Shown here one piece after another: positions 1 to 8,122 of a stretch of DNA of 35,494 bases. A model generated the notes under the pieces. The model was not told the DNA's origin and ran no database searches. It was given only the letters and a program-made list of their open reading frames with translations. The stretch covers positions 1 to 35,494 of the forward strand of contig DASYUQ010000004.1 of the NCBI GenBank assembly GCA_036001065.1, read 5' to 3'. A program made the position numbers and the translations under genes. Position 1 is the first letter of the stretch, and each line of letters opens with the position of its first letter. The DNA is from Candidatus Methylomirabilota bacterium (GTDB lineage: Bacteria; Methylomirabilota; Methylomirabilia; Rokubacteriales; CSP1-6).

Positions 1-717
1 AGCGCGGGACGCCTCAGCGTCGAGGCGGCCCTGGCCCGGCTGCGGGGCCTGCCCTACGAGGACCTCGGCTTCGCCAAGGTGGACCAGCACCGCGCCCTGC
101 GTGGCGGGGCGCCCGAGGCCATCTTCTGCCAGGGCAAGAGCGCCGAGCAGATCGTCGCCATCGGCCGGCGTCTGGCCGAACACCACTTCAACGTGCTGGC
201 CACGCGCGCGGACCCCGGCATCGCCGCCGCCGTCGCCGCCGCCGGGCTCCCGCACGTGTACCACGTCGAGGCGCGGCTGCTCGTCATCCGGCCGGTCCCC
301 ACCGAGGGGCTCGGATTGATCGCCGTCGTCGCGGCGGGGACCTCGGATCTGCCGGTGGCCGAGGAGGGCGCCCTCGTGGCCGAAGCGCTCGGCGATCACG
401 TGGAGCGCATCTACGACTGCGGCGTCGCGGGCCTGCACCGGCTCCTAGCCCACTACGACACGCTCGCCGGGGCCAACGTTATCGTCGCCGTTGCCGGGAT
501 GGAGGGGGCGCTGCCCAGCGTCATCGGCGGGCTCGTCGACCGGCCGGTGATCGCGGTGCCGACGAGCGTCGGCTACGGCGCCTCCTTTGGCGGGATCGCG
601 GCCTTGCTGGCGATGCTGAACTCCTGCGCCCCCGGCGTGTCCGTCGTCAACATCGACAACGGCTACGGCGCCGCTCACCAGGCCAGCCTGATCAACCACC
701 TCGTCGCCAAGCGCTGA
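1..717 (+). CDS. larB: LarB, nickel-pincer cofactor biosynthesis protein (5' end missing)
   Basis: The frame is open from base 1, so the gene starts upstream of the window; the GTG at 79 is only an internal valine. LarB acts on nicotinic acid adenine dinucleotide, carboxylating the pyridinium ring and releasing AMP, as the first step to the nickel-pincer cofactor of lactate racemase. Visible features are the N-terminal segment leading into a PurE-like (AIR carboxylase) fold, the glycine-rich stretch around VAVAGMEGALPSVIGGLV, and the VIAVPTSVGYGAS loop followed by a C-terminal VNIDNGYGAA. These are characteristic of LarB rather than true PurE. It is followed after about 170 bp by larC on the same strand. 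No larE or larA lies in the window. Family assignment is firm; the true start cannot be given. Confidence 0.9.
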   Translation, partial: SAGRLSVEAALARLRGLPYEDLGFAKVDQHRALRGGAPEAIFCQGKSAEQIVAIGRRLAEHHFNVLATRADPGIAAAVAAAGLPHVYHVEARLLVIRPVPTEGLGLIAVVAAGTSDLPVAEEGALVAEALGDHVERIYDCGVAGLHRLLAHYDTLAGANVIVAVAGMEGALPSVIGGLVDRPVIAVPTSVGYGASFGGIAALLAMLNSCAPGVSVVNIDNGYGAAHQASLINHLVAKR

Positions 718-756
718 CGGTCTGTCGGCGAATGCTGCCAACTCACTGCGACCACT

Positions 757-876
757 GCTCGGCGTTTCGAGCGCCGGCTCCGCTGGCGCCATCCCTTTGG
801 GGTGGTTCGGAGGGGGCCGTGAGGCCCTCTCTGACTATGAATCTCGGAGGGGGCCGTAACGTCCACCCCCTCCGAC
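757..876 (+). repeat. Structured intergenic repeat, copy 1 (about 120 bp)
   Basis: This stretch matches, in reverse complement, the segment 19721-19846. The two copies share the core around CGAGCGCCGGCT, the run GGGGTGGTTCGGAGGGGGC and the end GGCCGTAACGTCC followed by a C-run and CTCCGAC, with small indels in the middle. It holds two GC-rich hairpins and lies between larB and larC. It could be a REP-like dispersed element or a standard terminator cassette of this genome. Confidence 0.75.
844..875 (+). terminator. GC-rich hairpin in front of larC
   Basis: A perfect 10-bp stem, TCGGAGGGGG at 844-853 and CCCCCTCCGA at 866-875, encloses a 12-nt loop. No T-run follows, so a role as intrinsic terminator is uncertain. 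It ends about 15 bases before the larC start and could instead affect larC expression. Confidence 0.45.
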
Positions 877-890
877 TGAGCTGACGCGAC

Positions 891-2069
891 ATGCGCGTCG
901 TCTACTTCGACTGCCCCAGCGGGGCCGCAGGCGACATGATCATGGCGGCGCTGGTCGACGCCGGGGCGCCGCTGGAGGCCCTCCGCGCCGAGCTCGGCAA
1001 GCTGCCCCTGAGCGGGTGGCGGCTCCTGGCGCGGGAGGTGCGCAAGGGCGCCTTCCGCGCGATGAAGATCGACGTCGAGGTCGATCACCGCGCCCACCAC
1101 CCGCAACGCTCGCTCGGCGACCTCCTCGCCATCCTGGAAGAGAGCACGCTGGCGCCGGCCGTCAAGGACCAGGCCCGGCGCATCTTCGCGCGCCTGGCCG
1201 ACGCCGAGGCCCGCGTGCACGGGACGAGCCGGGACGCCGTCCGCTTCCACGAGGTAGGGGCCGTGGACGCGATCATCGACGTGACGGGGGGCGTGATCGG
1301 GCTGTCGCTCCTGGGCGTCGAAGCGGTGTACGTGTCCGCCCTGCCCCTGGGCGGTGGCTTCGCCGAGGGCCCCCACGGCAAGATCCCCCTGCCGGCGCCG
1401 GGGACCGCCGAATTGCTCCGTGGCTTTCCCATCGTCGACACGGCGGTCCAGGCCGAGCTGGTGACGCCGACGGGTGCGGCGATCCTCACCACGCTCGCCG
1501 CCGGCGCCGGGCGGATGCCGGCCATGACGGTGACGAGCGTCGGCTACGGCGCCGGCACCAGGGACCTCGACGCGCCCAACGTGCTCCGCTGCTTCGTCGG
1601 CGACACCGGTGCCCCGACCGGCCAGGAGACGATCGCCCAGGTGGAGACGACGATCGACGACATGTCCCCACAGCTCTACGAGCCCCTGATCGATCGGCTC
1701 TTCGAGGCCGGCGCCCTTGACGTGTTCCTCACCCCCGTCGTCATGAAGCGGAGCCGCCCCGGGGTGGTGGTGACAGCGCTCGGTCCCCCGGATGCGGTGG
1801 GGGCGCTCTCGCGCGTGCTCTTCGAGGAGTCGAGTACCATCGGCGTCCGCTGGTCCGAGTGGCAGCGGGCGCGGCTCGAGCGGGAGATGGTCACCCTGCC
1901 GACCGCCTACGGGGCCATTACCTTCAAGGTCTCCCGGCTCGAAGGACGGATCGTCACGGTGACCCCGGAGTTCGCCGAGGTGGCGCGCATCGCGCGTGAG
2001 AAGTCGCTGCCCGTGCGCGAGGTACTCGACCAGGCGCGCGCCGACGCCCGCCGCCACCTCCACGGCTGA
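891..2069 (+). CDS. larC: LarC, nickel-pincer cofactor nickel insertase
   Basis: LarC inserts nickel into the bis-thiocarboxylated pyridinium mononucleotide in a CTP-dependent reaction, the last step of nickel-pincer cofactor synthesis. The 392-aa protein opens with the family signature YFDCPSGAAGDMIMAALVDAG (residues 5-25), has the ARVHGTSRDAVRFHEVGAVDAI segment, and continues through the C-terminal part (TIDDMSPQLYEPLIDRLFEAGALDV). In Lactobacillus plantarum larC is split and joined by a programmed frameshift; here N- and C-terminal parts are one uninterrupted frame. The ATG at 891 fits the conserved N-terminus. The target enzyme, a LarA homologue, is not in view. Confidence 0.93.
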   Translation: MRVVYFDCPSGAAGDMIMAALVDAGAPLEALRAELGKLPLSGWRLLAREVRKGAFRAMKIDVEVDHRAHHPQRSLGDLLAILEESTLAPAVKDQARRIFARLADAEARVHGTSRDAVRFHEVGAVDAIIDVTGGVIGLSLLGVEAVYVSALPLGGGFAEGPHGKIPLPAPGTAELLRGFPIVDTAVQAELVTPTGAAILTTLAAGAGRMPAMTVTSVGYGAGTRDLDAPNVLRCFVGDTGAPTGQETIAQVETTIDDMSPQLYEPLIDRLFEAGALDVFLTPVVMKRSRPGVVVTALGPPDAVGALSRVLFEESSTIGVRWSEWQRARLEREMVTLPTAYGAITFKVSRLEGRIVTVTPEFAEVARIAREKSLPVREVLDQARADARRHLHG

Positions 2070-2130
2070 GGCGGCGAGCCGCGCCCTCCTGCTCCGCGGG
2101 GGCGCCGTTTTGTCACCGACGTGACGTCGT

Positions 2131-2373
2131 GTGTCGGATCATGAACGCGCCCGCTCCGGATCGTCGTTTACAACCCTACGAGAAGGCGACGTTTTCATCC
2201 CGCGCGCATCTGGAACGACTGTTGCCTTATCGAGGCGCGTGTCGCTCATCTGGCGCTTGGCGCTCGCGGGACTCCTGCTCATCGTCGTCACCGCCCTGGC
2301 GGCGGTGGCTCTCTCCGCCGGGTCCGACCTCACCGCCCCCCTAGAGACAAGCGCGAGCGACCGCGCCCGGTAG
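2131..2373 (+). CDS. Possible small single-pass membrane protein
   Basis: A GTG-initiated frame of 80 codons with one hydrophobic segment near residues 40-65 (LIWRLALAGLLLIVVTALAAVALSAG), a basic residue just before it and a short acidic/basic tail. No ribosome-binding site is evident and I recognise no family. It sits in the gap between larC and the pqq operon and may be a chance frame or debris of a transporter related to the following fragment. Confidence 0.25.
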   Translation: MSDHERARSGSSFTTLREGDVFIPRASGTTVALSRRVSLIWRLALAGLLLIVVTALAAVALSAGSDLTAPLETSASDRAR

Positions 2374-2378
2374 GGGCC

Positions 2379-2666
2379 ATGGCTCCGCTCCGGTCGCTCC
2401 TGGGCCCGCCGCTCGGCGGGTTCGACCCCGATCTCCGCCGCGTGGTCCGGATCGAGATCTCGGCCGCGCTGCTCGTCACGGCGTCCGCCTCCGTCACCGG
2501 CCCCTTCACGGGCCTGATCTTGCGTCGGGAGCTGGGGGCCACGCCCCTGCAGCTCGCGGCACTCCCCGCCGCCTGCGCCGCGTCCCTGCTCCTGTCGCTG
2601 CTGTGGCAACGGATGCTGGCCAGGCGCGCACGCCGCTCGGATGTGTCGTCTGGGCGGGGCCCGTAA
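2379..2666 (+). pseudogene. N-terminal fragment of an MFS-type transporter
   Basis: The 95-residue frame begins MAPLRSLLGPP and reads like the first two helices of a major facilitator family protein: an RIEISAALLVTASASVTGPFTG helix, the LRRELGATPLQLAALPAA loop and a second helix ending LLSLLWQRML. It then runs into a basic tail and stops, whereas such transporters have about 400 residues and twelve helices. The remaining helices are absent before the pqqA promoter begins. A deletion remnant is the simplest reading; a genuine small membrane protein is the alternative. The family resemblance is from memory and not aligned. Confidence 0.4.
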
Positions 2667-2688
2667 CGCAGAGGGGTCGGGAAGCGCC

Positions 2689-2717
2689 TTGACAGGGGCC
2701 GGCGCCTCTACTATCCT
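2689..2717 (+). promoter_or_regulatory. Predicted sigma-70 promoter of the pqq operon
   Basis: A perfect TTGACA (2689-2694) is followed after 17 bp by TATCCT (2712-2717), about 50 bp before the pqqA start. TTGACA boxes with similar spacing also precede the PQQ dehydrogenase at 12582 and coxS at 19973, which supports the call. Confidence 0.6.
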
Positions 2718-2766
2718 CCGATCCCGCAGACGCTCTACGTCGGTGCGGACAGGGGGGTGAACGCCG

Positions 2767-2865
2767 ATGACCTGGGAGACGCCCGCCTTCGTCGAGATCA
2801 AGATGGACGCCGAGATCAACTCGTATCAAGACGATTTCGATCGGGACGACTCGGAACCCTTTTAG
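2767..2865 (+). CDS. pqqA: PqqA, PQQ precursor peptide
   Basis: A 32-residue peptide beginning MTWETPAFVEIKMDAEINSY. PqqA is the ribosomal substrate whose conserved glutamate and tyrosine are cross-linked by PqqE and become pyrroloquinoline quinone. Here these are Glu16 and Tyr20 in the E-x3-Y motif EINSY. The start has the purine-rich AGGGGGGTGA just upstream, and a promoter lies about 50 bp before it. It is the first gene of pqqABCDE. The tail after Tyr20 is long and acidic (QDDFDRDDSEPF), as in several non-proteobacterial PqqA peptides. It is easily missed because of its length. Confidence 0.93.
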   Translation: MTWETPAFVEIKMDAEINSYQDDFDRDDSEPF

Positions 2866-2882
2866 GGGCGGACACCCCGCCC
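2866..2882 (+). promoter_or_regulatory. Small hairpin between pqqA and pqqB
   Basis: GGGCGG (2866-2871) pairs with CCGCCC (2877-2882) around a 5-nt loop directly after the pqqA stop. PqqA is needed in excess over the enzymes, so a stabilising or attenuating hairpin here would make sense. That function is inferred. Confidence 0.35.
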
Positions 2883-2947
2883 AGTTGAGCGGCCCTTCTT
2901 GACGACCTAACGGCCGGCGTGAAGGGCTGCGTCATCTTCGGTGACGA

Positions 2948-3868
2948 GTGCATATCCGGGTCCTGGGTTCGGCCGCTGGAGGCGGGGCGCCGCAGTGGAA
3001 CTGCGGCTGCCAGAACTGTCGCGGCATGCGCGAGGGCGCGGTCCGCGCCACGGCGCGAACCCAGGAGTGTGTTGCCGTCAGCGCCGACGGCCAGGCATGG
3101 TTCCTGCTGAACGCCTCGCCGGAGATCCGCGCCCAGATCGAGAGCTTCCCGCCGCTCCACCCGCGGGCCCCGCGGCACTCCCCGGCGGCGGGTATTGTCC
3201 TCACCAGCGGCGATCTTGACCACTGCCTCGGGCTGCTCTCCCTTCGCGAGTCGTACCCGCTCACCGTGTACGCCACGGACCGCGTGCGGCGGGGCTTCAC
3301 CGAGGGCAACGTCCTCTACCGGACGCTCCTGCGGTTTCCCGGGCAGGTGACGTGGCGGGTGCTCAAGCCTGGCCACGAGGAGGAGATAACCGCCGATGGC
3401 CGGCCGACCGGCCTCGTGCTCTCGGCCATCGCCGTTCCCGGCAAGCTGCCGATCCACCTCGAGGGGCTTCTGCCGGCCGATCCCGAGGACAACGTCGCCC
3501 TGCGAATCCGTGAGTCGAGGACCGGGCGGACGCTGGTCTACGCCCCGGCCGTCGGCGCGGTGACGCCCGCGGTGCGGGCGGTGCTCGAAGGGGCCGACTG
3601 CCTGTTCTTCGATGGCACCTTCTGGTCCAACGACGAGCTGCCGGCGCAGGGGCTCGGCACGCAGCGGGCCGAGGACATGGCCCATGTTCCCGTGGGCGGG
3701 CCGAAGGGGAGCATGGCGGTGCTGGGACCGGTGCCGGGCGCTCGACGGTGGATCTACATCCACGTCAACAACACCAACCCCCTGCTCCGCGAGGACTCGC
3801 CGGAGCGGCAGGCGGTCGATCGGCAGGGCTGGGAGGTGGCCTACGACGGCATGGAGGTGGTCCTGTGA
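2948..3868 (+). CDS. pqqB: PqqB, PQQ biosynthesis hydroxylase
   Basis: PqqB has a metallo-beta-lactamase fold and is an iron-dependent hydroxylase acting on the cross-linked Glu-Tyr intermediate. The 306-aa protein begins with the PqqB signature VLGSAAGGGAPQWNCGCQNC (residues 5-24), whose Cys19, Cys21 and Cys24 bind zinc. The altered metal motif TSGDLDHCLGLL and the C-terminal HVNNTNPLL segment are also diagnostic. The GTG start at 2948 gives the conserved N-terminus MHIRVLG; no strong ribosome-binding site is visible. Its TGA overlaps the pqqC start. Confidence 0.94.
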   Translation: MHIRVLGSAAGGGAPQWNCGCQNCRGMREGAVRATARTQECVAVSADGQAWFLLNASPEIRAQIESFPPLHPRAPRHSPAAGIVLTSGDLDHCLGLLSLRESYPLTVYATDRVRRGFTEGNVLYRTLLRFPGQVTWRVLKPGHEEEITADGRPTGLVLSAIAVPGKLPIHLEGLLPADPEDNVALRIRESRTGRTLVYAPAVGAVTPAVRAVLEGADCLFFDGTFWSNDELPAQGLGTQRAEDMAHVPVGGPKGSMAVLGPVPGARRWIYIHVNNTNPLLREDSPERQAVDRQGWEVAYDGMEVVL

Positions 3869-4602
3869 TCGAGGCGCAACCGCACGCGTCGCTGCCCCCT
3901 GATGCCTTCGTGGAATGGCTTCGGCGTGAGGGGGAGACGCGCTATCACGACCATCACCGCTACCACCTGATGATGCACGAGGGGAAGCTTACCCAGCGCC
4001 AGCTTCAACAGTGGGTCCTGAACCGCTACTACTACCAGACGCGGGTCCCCATCAAGGACGCGATCATCCTCTCGAAGTCCGAGGATCCGGCCTTCCGTCG
4101 GATGTGGATCCGGCGGATCCACGACCACGACGGCAACGGCGACGAGCCGGGGGGGCTCGACCTCTGGCTCCGCCTGGCCGAAGGCGTGGGGCTCGACCGC
4201 GAGGAGGTGGCGAGCTGCCGCTCGGTGTTGCCCGGCGTCAAGTTCGCGAGCGACGCCTACGTCGACCTCGTGCGCGACCGCAGTCTGGTCGAAGCGGTGG
4301 CGTCGTCGCTGACCGAATTCTTCGCGCCCGACCTGATGACGCGGCGGCTGGCGGCGTGGGAGCGCCACTATCCCTGGATCAGCCGCGAGATGCTTGAGTA
4401 TTTCCGGTCCCGGGTGCCGCGGGCCCGGCGCGACTCCCTGGAGGCGATGGATTTCGTTACCCGCCATGCGACCAGCTACGAGCTGCAGACCCGCTGCGTG
4501 GCCGCGCTCATCCGGAAGACAGAGATCCTCTGGCACCTGCTCGACTGCCTCTACGCGGCGTACATCGAGCCCGGCTGGGGACCGGCCGGCGGACGCGCAT
4601 GA
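3865..4602 (+). CDS. pqqC: PqqC, pyrroloquinoline-quinone synthase
   Basis: PqqC catalyses the final cofactor-free ring closure and oxidation to PQQ using oxygen. The 245-aa product is the usual length. It shows the helical-bundle signature RYHDHHRYHLMMHEGKL and WVLNRYYYQTRVPIKDA and the later RIHDHDG, which carry active-site histidines, arginines and tyrosines of the family. I chose the GTG at 3865, which overlaps the pqqB stop as GTGA and gives translational coupling. A longer in-frame extension upstream exists but lies wholly inside pqqB and does not look like PqqC. Confidence 0.94.
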   Translation: MIEAQPHASLPPDAFVEWLRREGETRYHDHHRYHLMMHEGKLTQRQLQQWVLNRYYYQTRVPIKDAIILSKSEDPAFRRMWIRRIHDHDGNGDEPGGLDLWLRLAEGVGLDREEVASCRSVLPGVKFASDAYVDLVRDRSLVEAVASSLTEFFAPDLMTRRLAAWERHYPWISREMLEYFRSRVPRARRDSLEAMDFVTRHATSYELQTRCVAALIRKTEILWHLLDCLYAAYIEPGWGPAGGRA

Positions 4603-4880
4603 TCGCACCCACGAGCCGGCCGCGGCTGGCCCCCAAGGTCCGGGTCCGCTTCGACCGCCGCGGCCAGCAATACCTGCTGCTCTATCCCGAGAAGGGGCTG
4701 GCCCTGAATCCGACGGCGGCGGCGGTCGTGTCCCTGTGTACCGGCGAGCACACCGTCGAAGCGATCGTGGAGCAGCTCGCCGCCAAGTGCCTCGCCGAGC
4801 CGCGGGAGCGAGTGGAGCGCGACATCCTGGCGTTCCTGCAAGCCATGACCGACCGTGGCCTGGTGAAGGACGGCTCGTGA
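4599..4880 (+). CDS. pqqD: PqqD, PqqA-binding chaperone
   Basis: PqqD binds the PqqA peptide and presents it to PqqE. The 93-aa protein has the PqqD layout: RPRLAPKVRVRFDRRGQQYLLLYPEKGLALN as the beta-rich start, then TAAAVVSLCTGEHTVEAIVEQLA and a C-terminal helix ending FLQAMTDRGLV. Its ATG overlaps the pqqC stop (ATGA) and its TGA overlaps the pqqE GTG, so the set is translationally coupled. Size and order match standard pqqABCDE operons. Confidence 0.93.
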   Translation: MIAPTSRPRLAPKVRVRFDRRGQQYLLLYPEKGLALNPTAAAVVSLCTGEHTVEAIVEQLAAKCLAEPRERVERDILAFLQAMTDRGLVKDGS

Positions 4881-5983
4881 GCGGCGCCTACCGACCGTAC
4901 ACGCTGGTGGCCGAGTTGACGTACCGCTGCCCTCTCCGCTGCGTGTACTGCTCCAACCCGCTCGATTACGCCCGCCACGGCGAGGTGCTCGACACCGCCA
5001 CCTGGCTCCGGGTCCTTCGCGAGGCCGAAGACCTGGGAGTGGTCCAGCTCAACCTGACCGGCGGCGAGCCGCTGATCCGGGGCGACCTGGAGACGCTGAT
5101 CGAAGGGGCGCGATCCCTCGACCTCTACACCAACCTGATCACCAGCGGAATTCCGCTGACCCTCGAGCGGCTTGGCCGGTTCCGCGCGCTCGGCCTCGAC
5201 AACGTCCAGCTCTCGATCCAGGACGTCGAGGCCGGGGCGTCCGACCGCATCGCCGGGCACCGGTCGTTCGCCCGGAAGCTCGAGGTGGCCCGCTGGGTGA
5301 AGGACCTCGGCTTTCCGCTGACGCTCAACGTCGTCCTCCATCGCCACAACCTCGATCGCCTGGCCGAGATCATCGCCATGGCGGAGTCGCTGGCCGCCGA
5401 CCGGCTCGAGCTCGCCAACACCCAGTACCTCGGTTGGGCGCTGCTCAACCGTGGGGCACTCCTGCCGACGCGGGAGCAGATCCAGCGCGCGCGGGCGGTG
5501 GCGGCCGCCGCCCGGGACCGGCTTCGCGGGACGATGGAAATCCTCTTCGTCACGCCTGACTACTACGCGCGCTTCCCAAAGGCCTGCATGGACGGCTGGG
5601 GCCGGCGCTTCCTGGTGATCAGCCCCGACGGGCTGGTGTTGCCCTGCCACGCCGCGCACACGCTGCCCGACGTCACGTTCGAGAACGTGCGGGACCGCGC
5701 CCTCGCCGACATCTGGCAGGACTCACCGGGGTTCAACGCCTTCCGGGGCGAGGAGTGGATGCCGGAGCCGTGCCGGAGCTGCGACCGGCGGACCCTGGAC
5801 TTCGGCGGCTGCCGCTGTCAGGCGTTCCACCTGACCGGCGCCGCCGGCGTGACCGATCCCGCCTGCTCGCTCTCGCCGCATCACGCGATCGTGGAGGCCG
5901 CGCGCGAGGAAGCGGACGATGTCGCGGCCAGACCGGTGGCCTTCCAGTATCGACAGCCGCAGGCCCCGGCCGCGGCCGGATGA
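4877..5983 (+). CDS. pqqE: PqqE, radical SAM PqqA peptide cyclase
   Basis: PqqE uses S-adenosylmethionine to cross-link Glu and Tyr of PqqA. The 368-aa protein has the radical-SAM motif C-x3-C-x2-C as CPLRCVYC (Cys18, Cys22, Cys25) and the SAM-binding NLTGGEPLIR. A cysteine-rich SPASM domain is at the C-terminus (PDGLVLPCHAA, EPCRSCDRRTLDFGGCRCQAF, DPACSLSP), which binds auxiliary iron-sulfur clusters. The GTG at 4877 overlaps the pqqD stop. The frame stays open upstream through pqqD and into pqqC, but that part is out of frame with those genes and does not look coding. Confidence 0.94.
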   Translation: MSGAYRPYTLVAELTYRCPLRCVYCSNPLDYARHGEVLDTATWLRVLREAEDLGVVQLNLTGGEPLIRGDLETLIEGARSLDLYTNLITSGIPLTLERLGRFRALGLDNVQLSIQDVEAGASDRIAGHRSFARKLEVARWVKDLGFPLTLNVVLHRHNLDRLAEIIAMAESLAADRLELANTQYLGWALLNRGALLPTREQIQRARAVAAAARDRLRGTMEILFVTPDYYARFPKACMDGWGRRFLVISPDGLVLPCHAAHTLPDVTFENVRDRALADIWQDSPGFNAFRGEEWMPEPCRSCDRRTLDFGGCRCQAFHLTGAAGVTDPACSLSPHHAIVEAAREEADDVAARPVAFQYRQPQAPAAAG

Positions 5984-6498
5984 GGAAGCGCCGGCTGGAC
6001 GCCACGCTGCTCGTGCTGCTCGGCCTGACGGCGCTCGCCGTCGGCGCCGCCTTCCTGCAGGACCCGGCGCTACCGCTCCGCGGCTTCGCCGCCGCCGGCC
6101 GCCTGTTCAAGGGAGTGTGGGCCGAGCTGCTCCTCGGGTTCCTGCTCGCTGGCCTGCTGGAGGTGCTCGTGCCGCAGCCGGTCCTGTCACGCTGGCTGGG
6201 CAGCGAGCACCTAGCGCGCGGCATCGTGCTGGGTTGGTTCGCCGGGCTCGTGATGCCCGGTGGGCCGTATCTGTTTTTTCCGGTGGCGGCGAACCTCTTC
6301 CGGAGCGGCGCCGCTCCCGGGCCGCTGATCGCTCTCCTGACGGCGAAAACTCTGGTGAGTCCGATCCGAACGCTGACCTATGAGGCGCCGCTCCTGGGCT
6401 GGCCGCTGACCCTCGCGCGGTTCATCCCGGGCGTGCTGCTCCCGCCGGTCATGGGCCTCGTCGGGCAGTGGCTCTTCGTCGTCCTCAAGGGGCGCTGA
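5980..6498 (+). CDS. Permease-like membrane protein coupled to pqqE
   Basis: A 172-aa very hydrophobic protein with about five membrane segments. The pattern ELLLGFLLAGLLEVLVPQPVLSRWLG, then MPGGPYLFFPVAANLFRSGAAPGPLIALLTAKTLVSP, resembles half of the predicted permease family that includes YraQ and ArsP (DUF318). Full-length members have about 300 residues, so this is a half-size version. Its ATG overlaps the pqqE stop (ATGA), which places it in the pqq operon. PQQ must reach the periplasm and no exporter is generally agreed, so a role in moving PQQ or a precursor is possible. That is inference from position only. Confidence 0.65.
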   Translation: MRKRRLDATLLVLLGLTALAVGAAFLQDPALPLRGFAAAGRLFKGVWAELLLGFLLAGLLEVLVPQPVLSRWLGSEHLARGIVLGWFAGLVMPGGPYLFFPVAANLFRSGAAPGPLIALLTAKTLVSPIRTLTYEAPLLGWPLTLARFIPGVLLPPVMGLVGQWLFVVLKGR

Positions 6499-6517
6499 CG
6501 GCGGGCGCTCCTGCCGG

Positions 6518-7612
6518 TCACGGTCGGAAACTGACGCGGAAGATGCGGCCGCCGTGGTCGTCCGAGACGTAGAGCGCCCCATCCGCGCCCACCACGAGAT
6601 CCACGGGTCGCCCGGTGATCTGGCCGGCCTCGGCCCAGCCGGTGATGAAATCCTCGACCCGTGGGGGCTGGCCCGGCGACAGCGTGATTCGGACGACCCT
6701 GTAGCCCGCGCGCGGAAGACCGGCCCGCGAGCCGTGATACGCGACCAGAAGGCTGCCGTGAAAGGCGCGCGGGTACTGCCCCCCGGTGTAGAACGCGAAG
6801 CCGAGCGGCGCGGAGTGCGGCGGAATCTCCACGGTCGGCAGCGCCATCGCCCGGCAGTCGCGGCGCCCGGGCAGCTCGGGATCGGGCGCAGCGAGCCCGC
6901 GCGCGGCGAAGCAGTCGGGCCAGCCGTACCAGGCTCCCGCGGTGACCTCGGTCACGTAGTCCGCGGGCGCTCCACCGGCCTGCCAGTCCCGCTCGTTGAC
7001 GGTCGTCCAGAGCGCGCCGGTACCGGGATGAAACGCGAGACCCACGGGGTTGCGGAGACCGGTGGCGAACAGCCGCGGGGCGGAGCCATCGCGCTCGTAG
7101 CGGACGATAGCGGCGCGCCGGGGATCCTGCTCGCGGCAGATGTCACAGGACGAGCCGACGGCGACGTACATTCTGCCGTCGGGCCCGAACGCGATCGAGC
7201 GCGTCCAGTGGTGGGCGCCCGCCGGGAGGTCGGGGACGATGACCACGGGGTCGCGCGCCGTCACGGTGCCCGCGTCATAGCGGAAGCGGACGACGCGCCC
7301 GGTCTCGGCCACGTACAGATCGCCGTCGCGGAAGGCGAGCCCGTGGGGACGCTCCAGCCCCGCCAGCACCGTGATCGCCTCGTCGGCCCGGCCGCGGCCC
7401 CCCCGGTCGGGCAGCGCGAGCACGCGCCCCTCGGCGGGCACGGAGACCAGGAGCGTGCCCACCGGATCGACGGTCATCGCCCGCGGCGCGCCCAGGCCCG
7501 AGGCGAAGACGCGGACGCGGAATCCGGCCGGCGCGACCAGCGCCGGCTCCGCGGCCACCGCGGCCGCGGTGAGCAGCAGGCCGACGCCCCACGCCGCCAC
7601 GAGCGCCACCAT
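6518..7612 (-). CDS. Secreted PQQ-type sugar (sorbosone/glucose) dehydrogenase-like propeller
   Basis: A 364-aa protein with a signal peptide (MVALVAAWGVGLLLTAAAVAAEP) and a six-bladed propeller of the soluble glucose/sorbosone dehydrogenase family. Typical segments are FASGLGAPRAMTVDPVGTLLVS, LERPHGLAFRDGDLYVAE (the histidine is the catalytic base in glucose dehydrogenase), GLRNPVGLAFHPGTGALWTTVNERD and SDDHGGRIFRV. A CDIC motif (GSSCDICRE) is typical of the sorbosone-type branch. I start at the ATG at 7612; an in-frame extension of 20 residues to 7672 would mask the signal peptide. It converges with the pqq operon. Substrate unknown; some family members do not use PQQ. Confidence 0.82.
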   Translation of the reverse strand: MVALVAAWGVGLLLTAAAVAAEPALVAPAGFRVRVFASGLGAPRAMTVDPVGTLLVSVPAEGRVLALPDRGGRGRADEAITVLAGLERPHGLAFRDGDLYVAETGRVVRFRYDAGTVTARDPVVIVPDLPAGAHHWTRSIAFGPDGRMYVAVGSSCDICREQDPRRAAIVRYERDGSAPRLFATGLRNPVGLAFHPGTGALWTTVNERDWQAGGAPADYVTEVTAGAWYGWPDCFAARGLAAPDPELPGRRDCRAMALPTVEIPPHSAPLGFAFYTGGQYPRAFHGSLLVAYHGSRAGLPRAGYRVVRITLSPGQPPRVEDFITGWAEAGQITGRPVDLVVGADGALYVSDDHGGRIFRVSFRP

Positions 7613-7858
7613 GCGCGTGCTTATAACACCTGTGTGTCGGGAGCACATCATCCGGCCGCCGGCCGAGAGCAAGTCACCTGACCGTTCCCAGCAGGCCGCC
7701 GGGTTGGAATACCGCCCCGGGAGGGCGATGACCTACACCCGGGCTACGGCGGAGGACCATGAAGGTGCGGCGTAGCCAAGAGCGGTCAGATCGCTTGCCA
7801 AAACCGGAGCGGACAGAGCACTTGTCAACGACGGTGGGACGGATCAGATACAGGTCGA

Positions 7859-8122
7859 TTACTCCAGCTCGTCAATCGGCTTCCACGCCGACGAGGTCCG
7901 AGCGCTGGCCGACTGTCCTGACGCCGAGGCCACTGGAATCTCTCGACCGCCCTCGCGGCAGACGTATGCGACGACTGGGAGGGGGTCAACTGAGCGACGT
8001 AGGGCTTCCCTGACCGCGTGGCAATCGGACTGACTTGGCAGCGGCAGGGCATGCCCAACGTAGGCGCCCTCCGCTCCCGCCTGATAGAGCAAGAGCCACC
8101 AGATGATCCAACGCCCCCGCAT
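7859..8122 (-). CDS. Possible small secreted or membrane protein
   Basis: A frame of 87 residues starting at an ATG at 8122, with a short hydrophobic N-terminus (MRGRWIIWWLLLYQAGA). A segment rich in small and polar residues follows, with two cysteines (SQSDCHAVREALRR and VVAYVCREGG). The same frame is open further upstream to 8275. The N-terminal segment could be a signal peptide, and the cysteine-containing part looks protein-like. I recognise no family and see no clear ribosome-binding site. Confidence 0.3.
   Translation of the reverse strand: MRGRWIIWWLLLYQAGAEGAYVGHALPLPSQSDCHAVREALRRSVDPLPVVAYVCREGGREIPVASASGQSASARTSSAWKPIDELE

Noticed and set aside
891-2069. Programmed frameshift in larC as in lactobacilli
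   Set aside because: The gene is one uninterrupted frame covering both the N- and C-terminal family segments.
4394-4876. Upstream extension of pqqE through pqqD into pqqC
   Set aside because: The extension reads out of frame through pqqC and pqqD and yields low-complexity Pro/Arg-rich sequence; the GTG at 4877 gives the normal PqqE length and N-terminus.
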